A DNA stretch of 64,000 nt from Chitinophaga sp. CB10 (GCA_001870995.2 MLAV02000009.1:62001-126000), one strand, 5' to 3'; positions 17,113 through 26,390 are shown, counted from the stretch's first letter. Notes: a model not told the origin generated them from the letters alone. Numbers and translations are program-made.

Positions 17113-17204
17113 ATCAGTTGCTAATTTAATAAAAAACTGCAGGCGCCTGACATTTGTACAATTATTTATCCGGGTGATCATTTTATTTTGCATAAAGTAT
17201 AATC

Positions 17205-18647
17205 ATGAAAAATTTCTTGGCTGCTGTTGTTCCGGCATTGGCCGTTTTAGTATTTCCACCAACGCTTTCAGCTCAGGTTAAAGACCCACTTGCTACGTCT
17301 GTAGCCCGGCATCTCGATCAATTGGCAGCAACCGATCACTTCAGCGGCGTCGTGCTTATCGCCAGAAACAGGAAAACCGTTTTCAATAAAGCTTATGGCT
17401 ACGCCAATCTCTCCGATAGCATACCTAACCGGCTCAATACCCGCTTTAATCTTGCCTCTATGGGTAAAATGTTCACCGGTATGGCCATTATGCAATTAGT
17501 GCAAGCCGGCAAACTCTCCCTCAAGGCGAAAGTCGGTTCCGTGCTGCCGGGTTATGCCAACAAAGCAGTGGCTGATTCCGTCACCATTCACCAATTGCTG
17601 ACACATACTTCGGGCATGGGGAACTTTTGGGAAGAACATGAAAAACTGGCTAAAGAAAAGTATAGAACGGTTGACGACTATATTACGCTGTTCATCAACA
17701 AACCGCTACTTTTTACGCCAGGCGCCCGTTATTTTTACAGCAATGCCGGCTATACGCTTTTAGGAAAGATCATTGAACAGGTAAGCGGGCAAACTTATTT
17801 TGACTATGTAAAACAACATATCTTCCTCCCGCTGAAAATGTATGATACCGATGCTTATGAACTCGACAATGCTGTACCCCGTATAGCCATTGGCTATAGC
17901 ATGTCGCCTGAAGATCCCGGCCAGTGGAAAAATAATATCTATGTAAATGTGGTGAAAGGCGGCCCGGCCGGCGGCAGCTATTCCACCGCGGCAGATCTGC
18001 TCAGGTTCGCCAATGCAGTTCTGACCAACCAGCTGCTCAATAAAGAAAACACTGCGCTTTATATAAACGGGAAAGTTAAATATGACAAAGGTAGCTATGC
18101 CTATGGCATGAGCATAGACACATTGAATGGCCACCCGCTCTTCGGTCATACCGGTGGGCATTTTGGTATTGCCAACGAACTGATGGTCTGTCCTGACCTT
18201 GGTTTTACCGTAATTATCCTCACTAACGGCGAAGTAGAGAATTATTGGGAAGCCAGCAATTTTATCAAGCGCCTTATATGCGGCCCATCACCAGCAACAG
18301 ATAATTATTTCTATACAAAAAAGATCATCGATACAACTGCCAAAGCCGGATTGGAAGCCGGGCTCAAGCTGGTTGCTGAAAACAAAGGCCAGCTAAAACT
18401 CAGGGAAAGCGTTATTGACCGCTGGGCATGGCATAAGTTGTTTGATAAAAAGAATGACGAAGCGTTGGCATTATTACTGCTGAACACAAGGAGTTTCCCC
18501 GGATCATCCGGCTCGCTTTACAGTCTTGCAGAAGGATACCGCCTGACGGGTGATAAAAGTAGGGCCATCGAAACGTTTGAAAGATATCTAACACTTGAAC
18601 CCAACGATGCTGAGGTGGCAGCAAAAATAAGAGGCTTAAAAAATTAG
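17205..18647 (+). CDS. Secreted serine hydrolase, beta-lactamase family, with TPR-like tail
   Basis: A 480-residue exported enzyme. Residues 1-23 form the signal peptide (ending PPTLSAQ). The beta-lactamase/transpeptidase-like domain holds SMGK (Ser85, Lys88), YSN (Tyr178, Asn180) and HTGG (His315) in the KTG position. The C-terminal 110 residues are helical and end in a TPR-like repeat (GYRLTGDKSRAIETFERYLTLEPNDAEVAA), a common companion in Bacteroidota. It is likely a periplasmic esterase or peptidase. It is divergent from the AraC regulator 92 bp away. It shares the domain but not the C-terminus with the hydrolase at 4232-5548. Confidence 0.88.
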   Translation: MKNFLAAVVPALAVLVFPPTLSAQVKDPLATSVARHLDQLAATDHFSGVVLIARNRKTVFNKAYGYANLSDSIPNRLNTRFNLASMGKMFTGMAIMQLVQAGKLSLKAKVGSVLPGYANKAVADSVTIHQLLTHTSGMGNFWEEHEKLAKEKYRTVDDYITLFINKPLLFTPGARYFYSNAGYTLLGKIIEQVSGQTYFDYVKQHIFLPLKMYDTDAYELDNAVPRIAIGYSMSPEDPGQWKNNIYVNVVKGGPAGGSYSTAADLLRFANAVLTNQLLNKENTALYINGKVKYDKGSYAYGMSIDTLNGHPLFGHTGGHFGIANELMVCPDLGFTVIILTNGEVENYWEASNFIKRLICGPSPATDNYFYTKKIIDTTAKAGLEAGLKLVAENKGQLKLRESVIDRWAWHKLFDKKNDEALALLLLNTRSFPGSSGSLYSLAEGYRLTGDKSRAIETFERYLTLEPNDAEVAAKIRGLKN

Positions 18648-18770
18648 GCGTAAGCCGATCCCGAAAGACATCTCTGGCGGGAGCGCTGTAAAGGGTGGGG
18701 AAGATATCTGAAAACAATAAATGACATTTAAGTAAAGACTGAGGGATTCTCCCGAAATCCGTTAAAACAC

Positions 18771-18803
18771 AAAAAGAGGTCATCTTATTGATGATCTCTT
18801 TTT
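18771..18803 (-). terminator. Distal (duplicated) tRNA-Ser terminator
   Basis: A 14-bp stem (18771-18784 with 18790-18803, one G-T pair) and a 5-nt loop, A/T-rich at the base. On the minus strand it is the second terminator downstream of tRNA-Ser. On the plus strand it can also end the serine hydrolase transcript. Confidence 0.75.
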
Positions 18804-18864
18804 ACTTGCGGAGAGTCATGGATAGAAAAGACTGACGGATTCTCCCTAAATCCCTTAAAACAAA

Positions 18865-18895
18865 AAATGAGATTATCTTATCGATAATCTCATTT
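18865..18895 (-). terminator. Proximal tRNA-Ser terminator
   Basis: A perfect 13-bp stem (18865-18877 with 18883-18895, core GAGATTATC/GATAATCTC) and a 5-nt loop, followed on the minus strand by TTTTTGTTTT. It begins 7 bp past the tRNA 3' end. Confidence 0.88.
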
Positions 18896-18901
18896 TACTC
18901 G

Positions 18902-18986
18902 CGGAGAGTCAGGGATTCGAACCCCGGGACCTGTTACAGTCAACAGTTTTCAAGACTGCCGCAATCGACCGCTCTGCCAACTCTCC
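18902..18986 (-). tRNA. tRNA-Ser (UGA)
   Basis: An 85-nt class II tRNA. The acceptor arms GGAGAGT and ACTCTCC pair over 7 bp, with discriminator G; CCA is not encoded. The anticodon loop CTTGAAA gives anticodon UGA between GCAGT and ACTGT stems. A long variable arm (TGACTGTAACAGGTC region) and the T-loop GGTTCGAATCC are present. It has its own promoter at 18996-19026 and two tandem terminators. Confidence 0.97.
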
Positions 18987-18995
18987 AGTGGGATG

Positions 18996-19026
18996 CAAAG
19001 GTATAAAACCCAAACAAATTTCCAAA
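18996..19026 (-). promoter_or_regulatory. Promoter of tRNA-Ser
   Basis: On the minus strand TTTG (19026-19023), a 19-nt spacer and TACCTTTG (19003-18996) match the Bacteroidetes promoter consensus exactly. Transcription would start about 4 nt before the mature tRNA 5' end. Confidence 0.85.
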
Positions 19027-19183
19027 AAATTTTTGAAATTTCTTCGTAAACCCGCTCCCACAGGGATTCCGCTTAACGAAGGATGTACGAACCAGGCCCG
19101 TTTTTATTACCTTACTGTTGATTCATGGTCCATAGATATTGCTGATTCATCACACTTTACCTGGCCCGTACTTCCCGTTTTAT

Positions 19184-20599
19184 TTATTTCCAGCCTCCGC
19201 CCAGTGAACGGTAAAGGTCCACCATGGCAGAAAGGCGCTCTCTTTCAATATTCGCCTGGTTCAGCTCAGATTCCAGGGCTTTCGCCTGCGCCGTGATTAC
19301 TTCCAGGTAATTAGCCATACCGCTGCGGAACAACAGTTGTGCCTGCTGTATCGCCAGCTGGGTGGTGCTCACCTGCCGCGCCACGATCTCCTGGCGGGTT
19401 TTGAGCTTATCCAGCTTCACCAGGGCGTCGCTTACTTCCCCGATCGCATTCAGGGCCGACTGCCGGAAGGTTATCACCGCCTGCTCCCTTTGGATACGGG
19501 CTACTTCCAATTGGGTTTTTAAGGCCCTTTTCTGGAAGATCGGCTGGGTAAGGCTACCCGCTACTGTTCCGAACAGGGAAGCCGGCATTGTGAACCAATT
19601 GCTCGCTTTAAAGCTGTTCAGTCCACCGCTGGCAGTGATGTTCAGGGACGGGTACATGCTGGCCTGGGCCACGCCTACTTTGGCATTGGCCGCCACCAGG
19701 CCCATTTCGCTGGCGCGTACATCCGGGCGGCGACTGATCATTTCAGCCGGAATACCCGCCGGCAGGTCCGCCGGCACGCTGAAATCATGCAGCTTGCTGT
19801 TGCGGGCTATAGTCCCCGGCAGCTCACCGGTAAGGATACGCAGGGCGTTTTCCTGGATGGCAATCCCCTGTTCCAGCTGCGGAATGAGCAATTCCGCCGC
19901 CTGCTGCTGGGAAATGGCCTGTTGTATGGCCAGCTCCGTCACCTCGCCGGCAGCCTTCTGCAGGCGGATCACCTGCACGATGGTATCTGTCAGCGCCACG
20001 TTCTTACGGGCAATGTCCAGCTGCTGGTCCAGCATCAGGAGGTTGAAATAACTGCTTGCCACGGCTGATACCACGCTGGTCTGCACGGCGTGGGCGCCTT
20101 CGTAGGTTTGCAGGTAAGTAGCCAGGGCAGCCTCTTTCTGGCGGCGTATCTTACCCCAGATGTCAATCTCCCAGGACATGCTTACGCCGGCATTATAATC
20201 TTCAATATGATCGCCCATGCCAAACTGGCTCATGTTCATACCATTCAGGCTGTTCTTGGACGGGAAGTTCGTTGCGGCGCTCACCTGCCCGGTGAAGGAC
20301 GGCAGCCACGCTACTTTCGCCTGCTTCAGGTATTCCTGCGCTGCATCCACCCGTTTTACGGCCAACTGCAGGTCCAGGTTACCGCTCACCGCTTTGTCGA
20401 TCAGCTGTTGAAGGGTTGGATCCGTAAAAAACTTTTTCCATTCCATCGCGGCAATGCTGCTGTCGGATGGCGCCGCATTGTTGAACTGCTCTGGCAGCGC
20501 CATCGGGGGTCGCTCGTAATTGCGACCTACCCGACATGCTGCTAAACCTACAACTAAAGACAACACGATGAAATGACTTTTAAAATATCTGTGCTTCAT
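19184..20599 (-). CDS. RND efflux outer-membrane lipoprotein (OprM/NodT family)
   Basis: A 471-residue outer-membrane channel of the TolC-like family. The signal peptide ends in a lipobox (GLAAC, Cys22), so it is lipid-anchored. Two outer-membrane efflux protein repeats follow, each with long coiled-coil helices (residues about 65-270 and 290-465). The second has the typical RPDVRASEMGLVAANAKVGVAQASMYPSL and ends PQRLGGGW-like as DLYRSLGGGWK. It completes the tripartite pump with the fusion protein and the permease just upstream; the gap to the permease stop is 25 bp, so it is the third gene of the operon. No clear terminator is seen before the tRNA. Confidence 0.93.
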   Translation of the reverse strand: MKHRYFKSHFIVLSLVVGLAACRVGRNYERPPMALPEQFNNAAPSDSSIAAMEWKKFFTDPTLQQLIDKAVSGNLDLQLAVKRVDAAQEYLKQAKVAWLPSFTGQVSAATNFPSKNSLNGMNMSQFGMGDHIEDYNAGVSMSWEIDIWGKIRRQKEAALATYLQTYEGAHAVQTSVVSAVASSYFNLLMLDQQLDIARKNVALTDTIVQVIRLQKAAGEVTELAIQQAISQQQAAELLIPQLEQGIAIQENALRILTGELPGTIARNSKLHDFSVPADLPAGIPAEMISRRPDVRASEMGLVAANAKVGVAQASMYPSLNITASGGLNSFKASNWFTMPASLFGTVAGSLTQPIFQKRALKTQLEVARIQREQAVITFRQSALNAIGEVSDALVKLDKLKTRQEIVARQVSTTQLAIQQAQLLFRSGMANYLEVITAQAKALESELNQANIERERLSAMVDLYRSLGGGWK

Positions 20600-20624
20600 T
20601 TTTTCTTTCTTGTTGCGTTGAATC

Positions 20625-23600
20625 TTAATGTACCAGCTCTGCTTCTTCTTCCCTGGCGGTAACCACCATTCTCTTAGGACTTACCTTCTCCTGCAGGTAC
20701 TGGAAAATCACATATAATACAGGGATAGCAAATACCCCCAGGATAACCCCGGTAAGCATACCGCCGGCAGCGCCGGTACTGATAGACCTGTTACCCAGTG
20801 CGGAGGAACCGGTTGCGCGCATCAGCGGCAACAGACCCGCAATAAAGGCGAAGGAAGTCATCAGGATCGGGCGTAAACGCAGGCTGGCCGCTCTGATAGC
20901 CGAGGCTACCAGCCCCATACCACCGCGGCGCCGCTGCACCGCATACTCCACGATCAGGATCGCATTCTTAGCCAGCAAACCTACCAGCATGATCAGACCT
21001 ACCTGGACATAAATGTTGTTGTCGATGCCAAACAGGTTGATGAATGCAAATACCCCGAAGATTCCCAAAGGAATGGATAAGATAACCGCAAGCGGCAGGA
21101 TATAACTTTCGTATTGCGCTGCCAGCAGGAAGTACACGAATATCAGACAGAGGGTGAAGATGATCACCGTCTGGTTACCGGCGCTGATCTCCTCCTTGGT
21201 CATACCTACCCACTCGTAAGCATAACCCCTTGGCAGGTACTGCGCCGCTACTTCCTGTACGGCCTTGATGGCGTCACCGCTACTGTAGCCAGGTTTAGCC
21301 TGACCGTTGATCGTTACGGCGTTGAACAGGTTGTTCCTGGTTACGGTTTCAGGTCCGTACACGCGTTTCAGTGATACCACGGTGTTGATAGGCACCATTT
21401 CACCACTGGCATTTTTAACGTAGATACCGTCCAGCGAGGAAGCTTCCTTACGCATCGGCGCATCCGCCTGTACAATTACACGGTAGTATTTACCGAAGCG
21501 GTTAAAGTCAGACGCAAACATGGAGCCGTAGTACACTTGCAGGGTCTGCAGGATGTCCGCCACGGGGATACCCAGCTGCCGCGCCTTTCTGTCGTCCACC
21601 TCCACTTCATACTGCGGATGCCCCGCATTAAACGTGGTGAAGGCAAAGGCAATCTCCTTACGCTTCATCAGCTCGCCGATAAATCCGTAAGCGGTATTGC
21701 CCAGCTTATCCAGCGGGCCGCCGGTGCGGTCCTGCAGGATCATTTCAAAACCGGCTACGTTACTGAAGCCCGGCACCGTAGGCATACTGAACACAAACAC
21801 GCTCGCTTCAGGGATGCCGGCCAGTTGCGCCTGCATCATGCCCATGATCGCATTCATATCTTTTACCTTACCGCGCTCCTTATATGGCTTCATTTTCACG
21901 AAGCCTACGCCGGAAGTAGCACTGCTGGAGTTGGACAGGAAGTTGAACCCGGATACGCTGAGGTAGTTATGGGTAGCTTCCATGTTTTTCATGATCTTTT
22001 CCACTTTGTCTACCACCTGGCGGGTACGTTCCAGGGAAGAACCCGGAGGCATGGTAACGGCATATACCGCGAAGCCCTGGTCTTCCGTAGGAATAAAGCC
22101 GGTAGGCGTTTTACGCATCATCCACACCGTGGCGACGCCTATGATAGCCAGACCTGCAATAGTGATCCACTTACGTTTGATCAGGAACTGCAGACTCTTG
22201 GAATATTTGTTGGTCATGGCATTGAAGCCGGTATTAAAGGCAGCAAAGAATCTTTTGCTAAAACCTTTCTTCGCAGGCTCCTCGTCGTGATGGTGACCGC
22301 CGGCATGGGTATTTTTCAGCAGCAGCGCACACAAGGCAGGACTCAGCGTCAACGCGTTCAGCGCGGAGATCAGGATGGCGATAGCCAGCGTGAACGCGAA
22401 CTGACGGTAGAACACCCCTACCGGGCCCTGCATGAATCCCACCGGTACGAATACCGCGGACATCACCAGGGTAATAGAGATGATAGCCCCGGAGATTTCC
22501 TGCATGGAGGTAATCGTCGCCGACCGCGGGTCCCTGCCCTTTTCCATCTTCGCATGCACGGCCTCCACTACCACGATCGCATCATCCACTACGATACCGA
22601 TCGCCAGGATCAGCGCAAAGAGGGTGAGCAGGTTGATGGAGAAACCAAACAGCTGCATGAAGAAGAACGTACCGATAATAGCCACTGGTACCGCAATTGC
22701 CGGGATCAGGGTAGAACGGAAGTCCTGCAGGAAGATGAACACCACGATGAACACCAGGATAAAGGCTTCTATCAGGGTATGTTTTACCTGGTCGATAGAT
22801 TCATCCAGGTATTCTTTGGTACTATAGATGTTGAACGTTTCAATACCGGTAGGGAAAGCAGCTTTCGCTTTTTCCATCAGGGCATTAATGTTCTCCTGGA
22901 TCTCGTTTGCATTCGATCCGGCAGTTTGGAAGATGGCAATACCAATACCATATTTACTGTTCACTTTCGTGTCACTTCCGTAGCTGAACGAGCCGAATTC
23001 CACACGGGCTACGTCCTTAAGACGTATCACGGAACCATCGGCATCAGCGCGCAGGATGATATCCTCGTACTGTTCGTTCTTATTGAGCTTTCCTTTGTAT
23101 TTAATAACATACTCGAAAGACTCTTTACTACCTTCCCCGAAACGGCCCGGGGCGGCTTCCAGGTTCTGGTCTTTGATAGCCGCCAACACTTCCTGCGGCG
23201 CCATATTATAGGCAGCAAGGCGGTCGGGCTTCAGCCATATACGCATGGAATAGTCTTTGGTGCCAAATACCATCGCCTGGCCAACCCCAGTTACACGTTG
23301 AATATCAGGAATGATATTGATCTTAGCGTAGTTCTGCAAAAAGGTTTCATTGAACTCCTCTTTGTCGCTCATGAGGTTCACCACCATGATCATACTGTTC
23401 TGCTGCTTCTGCGTGCTGATACCCGCCTGCACCACCTCTGTCGGCAGCAGCGCCGTTGCTTTGGCCACGCGGTTTTGCACGTTTACAGCAGCTTTATCAG
23501 GATCAGTACCCAGCTTGAAGTAAACCGTCAGGGTCATGGAACCATCATTGTTAGAAGTAGAGGTCATGTAAGTCATGTTCTCTACACCGTTCACCGCCTC

Positions 23601-23798
23601 TTCAATAGGCGTAGCCACGGAGCGGGCTACTACCTCAGCGTTCGCACCCGGATAAGAGGCTGTTACGGCCACGCTGGGTGGCGCAATGTCCGGGAACTGC
23701 GTCATGGGCAACTGGAACAAGGACAGTATCCCCAGTAGCACCAGCAGTATGGATATAACGGTGGCAAGTACCGGCCGTTCTATGAATTTTCTGAACAT
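20625..23798 (-). CDS. RND multidrug efflux permease, HAE1 (AcrB/MexB) family
   Basis: A 1057-residue inner-membrane proton-driven pump. It has the usual 12 membrane segments and two large periplasmic loops. It starts MFRKFIERPVLATVISILLVLLGILSLFQLPMTQFPDIAPP in HAE1 style. The transmembrane-4 proton-relay motif GIVVDDAIVVVEAVH is intact, with the two adjacent Asp residues. LPRGYAYEWVGMTKEE and GLLAKNAILIVEYA in the second half are also typical. The substrate range is unknown but HAE1 members export hydrophobic or amphiphilic drugs and bile-like compounds. It lies 119 bp after the fusion protein gene and 25 bp before the channel gene. Confidence 0.95.
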   Translation of the reverse strand: MFRKFIERPVLATVISILLVLLGILSLFQLPMTQFPDIAPPSVAVTASYPGANAEVVARSVATPIEEAVNGVENMTYMTSTSNNDGSMTLTVYFKLGTDPDKAAVNVQNRVAKATALLPTEVVQAGISTQKQQNSMIMVVNLMSDKEEFNETFLQNYAKINIIPDIQRVTGVGQAMVFGTKDYSMRIWLKPDRLAAYNMAPQEVLAAIKDQNLEAAPGRFGEGSKESFEYVIKYKGKLNKNEQYEDIILRADADGSVIRLKDVARVEFGSFSYGSDTKVNSKYGIGIAIFQTAGSNANEIQENINALMEKAKAAFPTGIETFNIYSTKEYLDESIDQVKHTLIEAFILVFIVVFIFLQDFRSTLIPAIAVPVAIIGTFFFMQLFGFSINLLTLFALILAIGIVVDDAIVVVEAVHAKMEKGRDPRSATITSMQEISGAIISITLVMSAVFVPVGFMQGPVGVFYRQFAFTLAIAILISALNALTLSPALCALLLKNTHAGGHHHDEEPAKKGFSKRFFAAFNTGFNAMTNKYSKSLQFLIKRKWITIAGLAIIGVATVWMMRKTPTGFIPTEDQGFAVYAVTMPPGSSLERTRQVVDKVEKIMKNMEATHNYLSVSGFNFLSNSSSATSGVGFVKMKPYKERGKVKDMNAIMGMMQAQLAGIPEASVFVFSMPTVPGFSNVAGFEMILQDRTGGPLDKLGNTAYGFIGELMKRKEIAFAFTTFNAGHPQYEVEVDDRKARQLGIPVADILQTLQVYYGSMFASDFNRFGKYYRVIVQADAPMRKEASSLDGIYVKNASGEMVPINTVVSLKRVYGPETVTRNNLFNAVTINGQAKPGYSSGDAIKAVQEVAAQYLPRGYAYEWVGMTKEEISAGNQTVIIFTLCLIFVYFLLAAQYESYILPLAVILSIPLGIFGVFAFINLFGIDNNIYVQVGLIMLVGLLAKNAILIVEYAVQRRRGGMGLVASAIRAASLRLRPILMTSFAFIAGLLPLMRATGSSALGNRSISTGAAGGMLTGVILGVFAIPVLYVIFQYLQEKVSPKRMVVTAREEEAELVH

Positions 23799-23917
23799 AA
23801 TAGCAATAGAATTTAAGTATCATCAATAATGATGACTTACAAAAGGTGGTAATTACGGTAACGACTATACGTAGTTAAAAGAACAGCATACCCGTCACCG
23901 TTATAACTTATTAATGA

Positions 23918-25096
23918 TTAAAGGGGCTTCGCTTTCAGCAGGCTGTCGAGCGACATCAGCTGCGGCGCCACAGGAGTACCATCGTGCAGGCGGTCAAGGC
24001 CTGAGTAAACGATACGCTGTCCGGCTTTCACACCCTTTTCCACGAAGTAATAGTTACCGCTTTTACCGGCAATGGTGATCGGCACGCCAGCTACTTTATT
24101 ACTGTCTGCCACCACAAACACCATTACTTTATCCTGCAGCTCATAAGTCGCTTCTGCCGGTACCAGTACTGCCTGCTCAAATTGCTCAGGGATTCTGATC
24201 TTACCGGTATTGCCACTGCGCAGCAGTCCTGCGGCATTCGGGAAAGTAGCACGGAAGCTCACCGCGCCCATGGTTTTATCGAACTGACCTTCCATGGTTT
24301 CAATCGTTCCTTTTTCAGGATAGATCGTTCTGTCGGCCAGCTGCAACTCCACTTTAGGCAGGCGTTTCACCTTATCCGCGATGGTAGCGCCTTCTGTGTT
24401 GTTTTTGAATTGCAGGAAGTCGGGCTCGCTCATGGAAAAGTAAGCATATACTTCAGATACATCAGAGAGTACAGTCAGTGGCTGCGGTTCACTACGACCT
24501 ACGAGCGCGCCTGTCTTATAAGGTATTCTGCCGATGTAACCACTTACCGGGGCAGTGATCAGCGTGTAGCCGTTGTTGATACGCGCGTTGCCTACCATGG
24601 CCTGCGCCTGTGCTACAGCGGCTTTCGCGGCAGCGTAGGTAGACTGTGCCGTTTTCAACTGCACTTCGGATACTACATTATTCTTTACCAGCGGCGTAAT
24701 GCGGTCTACTTCCACCTGCGCTTTTTCCAGGTTAGCCTGCGCTGCCAGCAAACTTGCGTTGGCATTGCTCAGCTGCTCATTGTACAGGCGGTCGTTGATC
24801 TTAAACAACGGCTGGCCGGCCTTTACGTATGCGCCTTCGTCCACGAATATTTTTTCCAGGATACCATCTACCTGTGCGCGGATTTCCACGTTCACGCGAC
24901 CTTCAATAGTAGCGCTGTATTCACGGTAAGTAGTAGCAGGTACGGTACTGAGTTGCAGTACCGGTAAGGGCGCCGCCTGATTGCCAGGATTGTTGTTCGC
25001 CTGTGAAGCGCCACAACCATACATGGCAGATAGAATAACAGCACTATAAAGTAAGCCTGACGGCAGGTTTGCAAAGATTGATCTCAATGAATTCAT
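23918..25096 (-). CDS. RND efflux periplasmic adaptor (AcrA/MexA) lipoprotein
   Basis: A 392-residue membrane fusion protein linking pump and channel. The ATG at 25096 is chosen; an in-frame start at 25123 would be TTG. The N-terminus is a lipoprotein signal (Cys28 in AMYGCGAS). Domains run in the usual order: barrel-sandwich first half (VEIRAQVDGILEKIFVDEGAYVKAGQPLFKI, about 60-90), helical hairpin (about 95-165), second lipoyl half (TLITAPVSGYIGR), beta-barrel (about 210-290) and membrane-proximal domain. It is the first gene of the efflux operon, with a 409-bp leader region that contains a nested dyad. Confidence 0.93.
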   Translation of the reverse strand: MNSLRSIFANLPSGLLYSAVILSAMYGCGASQANNNPGNQAAPLPVLQLSTVPATTYREYSATIEGRVNVEIRAQVDGILEKIFVDEGAYVKAGQPLFKINDRLYNEQLSNANASLLAAQANLEKAQVEVDRITPLVKNNVVSEVQLKTAQSTYAAAKAAVAQAQAMVGNARINNGYTLITAPVSGYIGRIPYKTGALVGRSEPQPLTVLSDVSEVYAYFSMSEPDFLQFKNNTEGATIADKVKRLPKVELQLADRTIYPEKGTIETMEGQFDKTMGAVSFRATFPNAAGLLRSGNTGKIRIPEQFEQAVLVPAEATYELQDKVMVFVVADSNKVAGVPITIAGKSGNYYFVEKGVKAGQRIVYSGLDRLHDGTPVAPQLMSLDSLLKAKPL

Positions 25097-25505
25097 ACGT
25101 TGTTCTTTTTTGTGTTGCGACAATAGCTTCCCCCGTGCGAATCCAGTACAACTCTTCTGGTTTCACAAAAGCTAGTTCTATGATAGCAATCGGGCGTGAG
25201 GATACAGGTAATATATTGCACGGCAGTGTACAGGGTATGCATAACGGTTTACGGGCGGGAGTTATGCATCCGCAATTCACTGTGCATTCGTATAACTAAA
25301 CAGCAATGTTATACGCTTACATGCAGCAATATGTTACTTCTGTAAATGAAATAATTAATTAAGCAATTCTGAAGGTTGCGGTTAATCTCTAATCGCTAAT
25401 TTCCATGGCTTTCAAATTTTGAATGACGTACGGGCAGCGTCATTATATTATTCACGATGCAAAAATAGACAAATATATTTTTGATCGATTTAAATTTTTG
25501 CGGGT
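25097..25505. other. Leader/intergenic region of the RND efflux operon
   Basis: No gene is seen in these 409 bp. The segment next to the AraC stop is very A/T-rich and holds two minus-strand -7-like boxes (TATTTTTG at 25467-25460 and TATATTTG at 25477-25470), but without good -33 elements at 19 nt. A nested inverted repeat lies at 25218-25287. Transcription from the -7 boxes would give an unusually long leader of about 370 nt. Confidence 0.55.
25218..25287. promoter_or_regulatory. Nested dyad in the efflux operon leader
   Basis: ATGCATAAC (25237-25245) pairs perfectly with GTTATGCAT (25261-25269) across a 15-nt spacer. Outside it, TGCAC-gg-CAGTG (25218-25229) pairs in part with CACTGTGCA (25279-25287). 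The whole could be a repressor site or an RNA hairpin about 120-190 nt ahead of the fusion protein ATG. No T-run follows, so it is not a normal terminator. Confidence 0.5.
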
Positions 25506-26390
25506 TTAATTGTACTTTTCACGGCTTTCTCGTTGAAATGCCGCCGGAGTTTGTCCGGTATGCTTCTTAAAAAAGCGGTTAAAGTAGGCATCATCTTCAA
25601 AATTCAGGTGCGATGCAATCTGCTTCACAGAGTGCTCACCCCAGTACAGTAGCCGCTTTGCTTCGAGAATACGCTTCTCGTCGATCACGTATTTCGCATT
25701 CCGCCCCATGAGGGATTTCACCGTATCATTCAAATGACCGGGGGTCACAAATAACATTTCGGCATAATCTGAAACCTGGGCCTTTTCATGGTAATGTTTA
25801 TCTACCAGTACCTTAAACTGGCGCGCCATGTTATATTGCGCGCTTTCCACCCGCAGCCAGATGCTGTCGCGTGTAGCCGGCTCAGATATACGGCCGCAGG
25901 CAATAATAAAGGCGTTGAGCAGGTTACGGATAATCTCCTCCCGGCGGATCCGGTTCGATAAATACTCCTTTTCGATCAGGTACGCGTAGGAAAGCAACTC
26001 TTCCAGCTGCTCCTCATTTATAGGAATTACCCCTGAACCGAAGATGCAACGCCAGCAACTTACCACTCCCTGCAATTCGGATTGCAGAAACTCATCGGTA
26101 AAATAGATACTGATCATCTCGCAATCTTCCTCCATCCTGTGCAGGTGCACCTGGTCAGGCTCCATCAGCATTACTGCCGGCGCCATTACCTGGTGCTGCC
26201 GGAAGTCCACCGACTGGTGGATGCTTCCCTTCACAACGATATCTATACTATATCCTGTATGGCGATGTGGAATGGCAAAGTCTTTTACCACCGGTTCGTT
26301 CCCCTTCATCCTGGTGATCAGAAAGGGAAAACCATCCGTACAGTCTTCCAGTCGATAAACAGGTATTGGTGTTTTACTTGCTACTTCCAT
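25506..26390 (-). CDS. AraC family transcriptional regulator
   Basis: A 294-residue regulator. The N-terminal cupin-type sensor (about 15-150) has IPHRHTGYSIDIVVKGS and PAVMLMEPDQVHLHRMEEDCEM; the C-terminal 100 residues hold the two HTH motifs (VSDYAEMLFVTPGHLNDTVKSLMG and SVKQIASHLNFEDDAYFNRFFKKHTGQTPAAF). It starts 26 bp after the mutS2 stop, so it may be read from the same transcript. The efflux operon lies directly downstream in the same direction, and this regulator is the natural candidate to control it; that link is inference from position. Confidence 0.9.
   Translation of the reverse strand: MEVASKTPIPVYRLEDCTDGFPFLITRMKGNEPVVKDFAIPHRHTGYSIDIVVKGSIHQSVDFRQHQVMAPAVMLMEPDQVHLHRMEEDCEMISIYFTDEFLQSELQGVVSCWRCIFGSGVIPINEEQLEELLSYAYLIEKEYLSNRIRREEIIRNLLNAFIIACGRISEPATRDSIWLRVESAQYNMARQFKVLVDKHYHEKAQVSDYAEMLFVTPGHLNDTVKSLMGRNAKYVIDEKRILEAKRLLYWGEHSVKQIASHLNFEDDAYFNRFFKKHTGQTPAAFQRESREKYN

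Larger units (their letters stand above)
18734..18915. repeat. Imperfect 93-bp tandem duplication of the tRNA-Ser 3' end and terminator
   Basis: Unit 1 (18734-18822) and unit 2 (18827-18915) run in the same order with a constant 93-bp offset: AAAGACTGA, then GGATTCTCCC, AAATCC and TTAAAAC, a terminator hairpin, then GCGGAGAGTCA. The last element in unit 2 is the acceptor end of the live tRNA-Ser gene, so unit 1 holds a severed copy of the tRNA 3' end. The hairpin stems differ between units but both still pair. Confidence 0.88.

Noticed and set aside
21537..23738. A 733-codon open frame on the plus strand opposite the RND permease gene
   Set aside because: It is fully antisense to a clear AcrB-type gene, rich in His, Arg and Gln as expected of a shadow frame, and has no recognisable domain.
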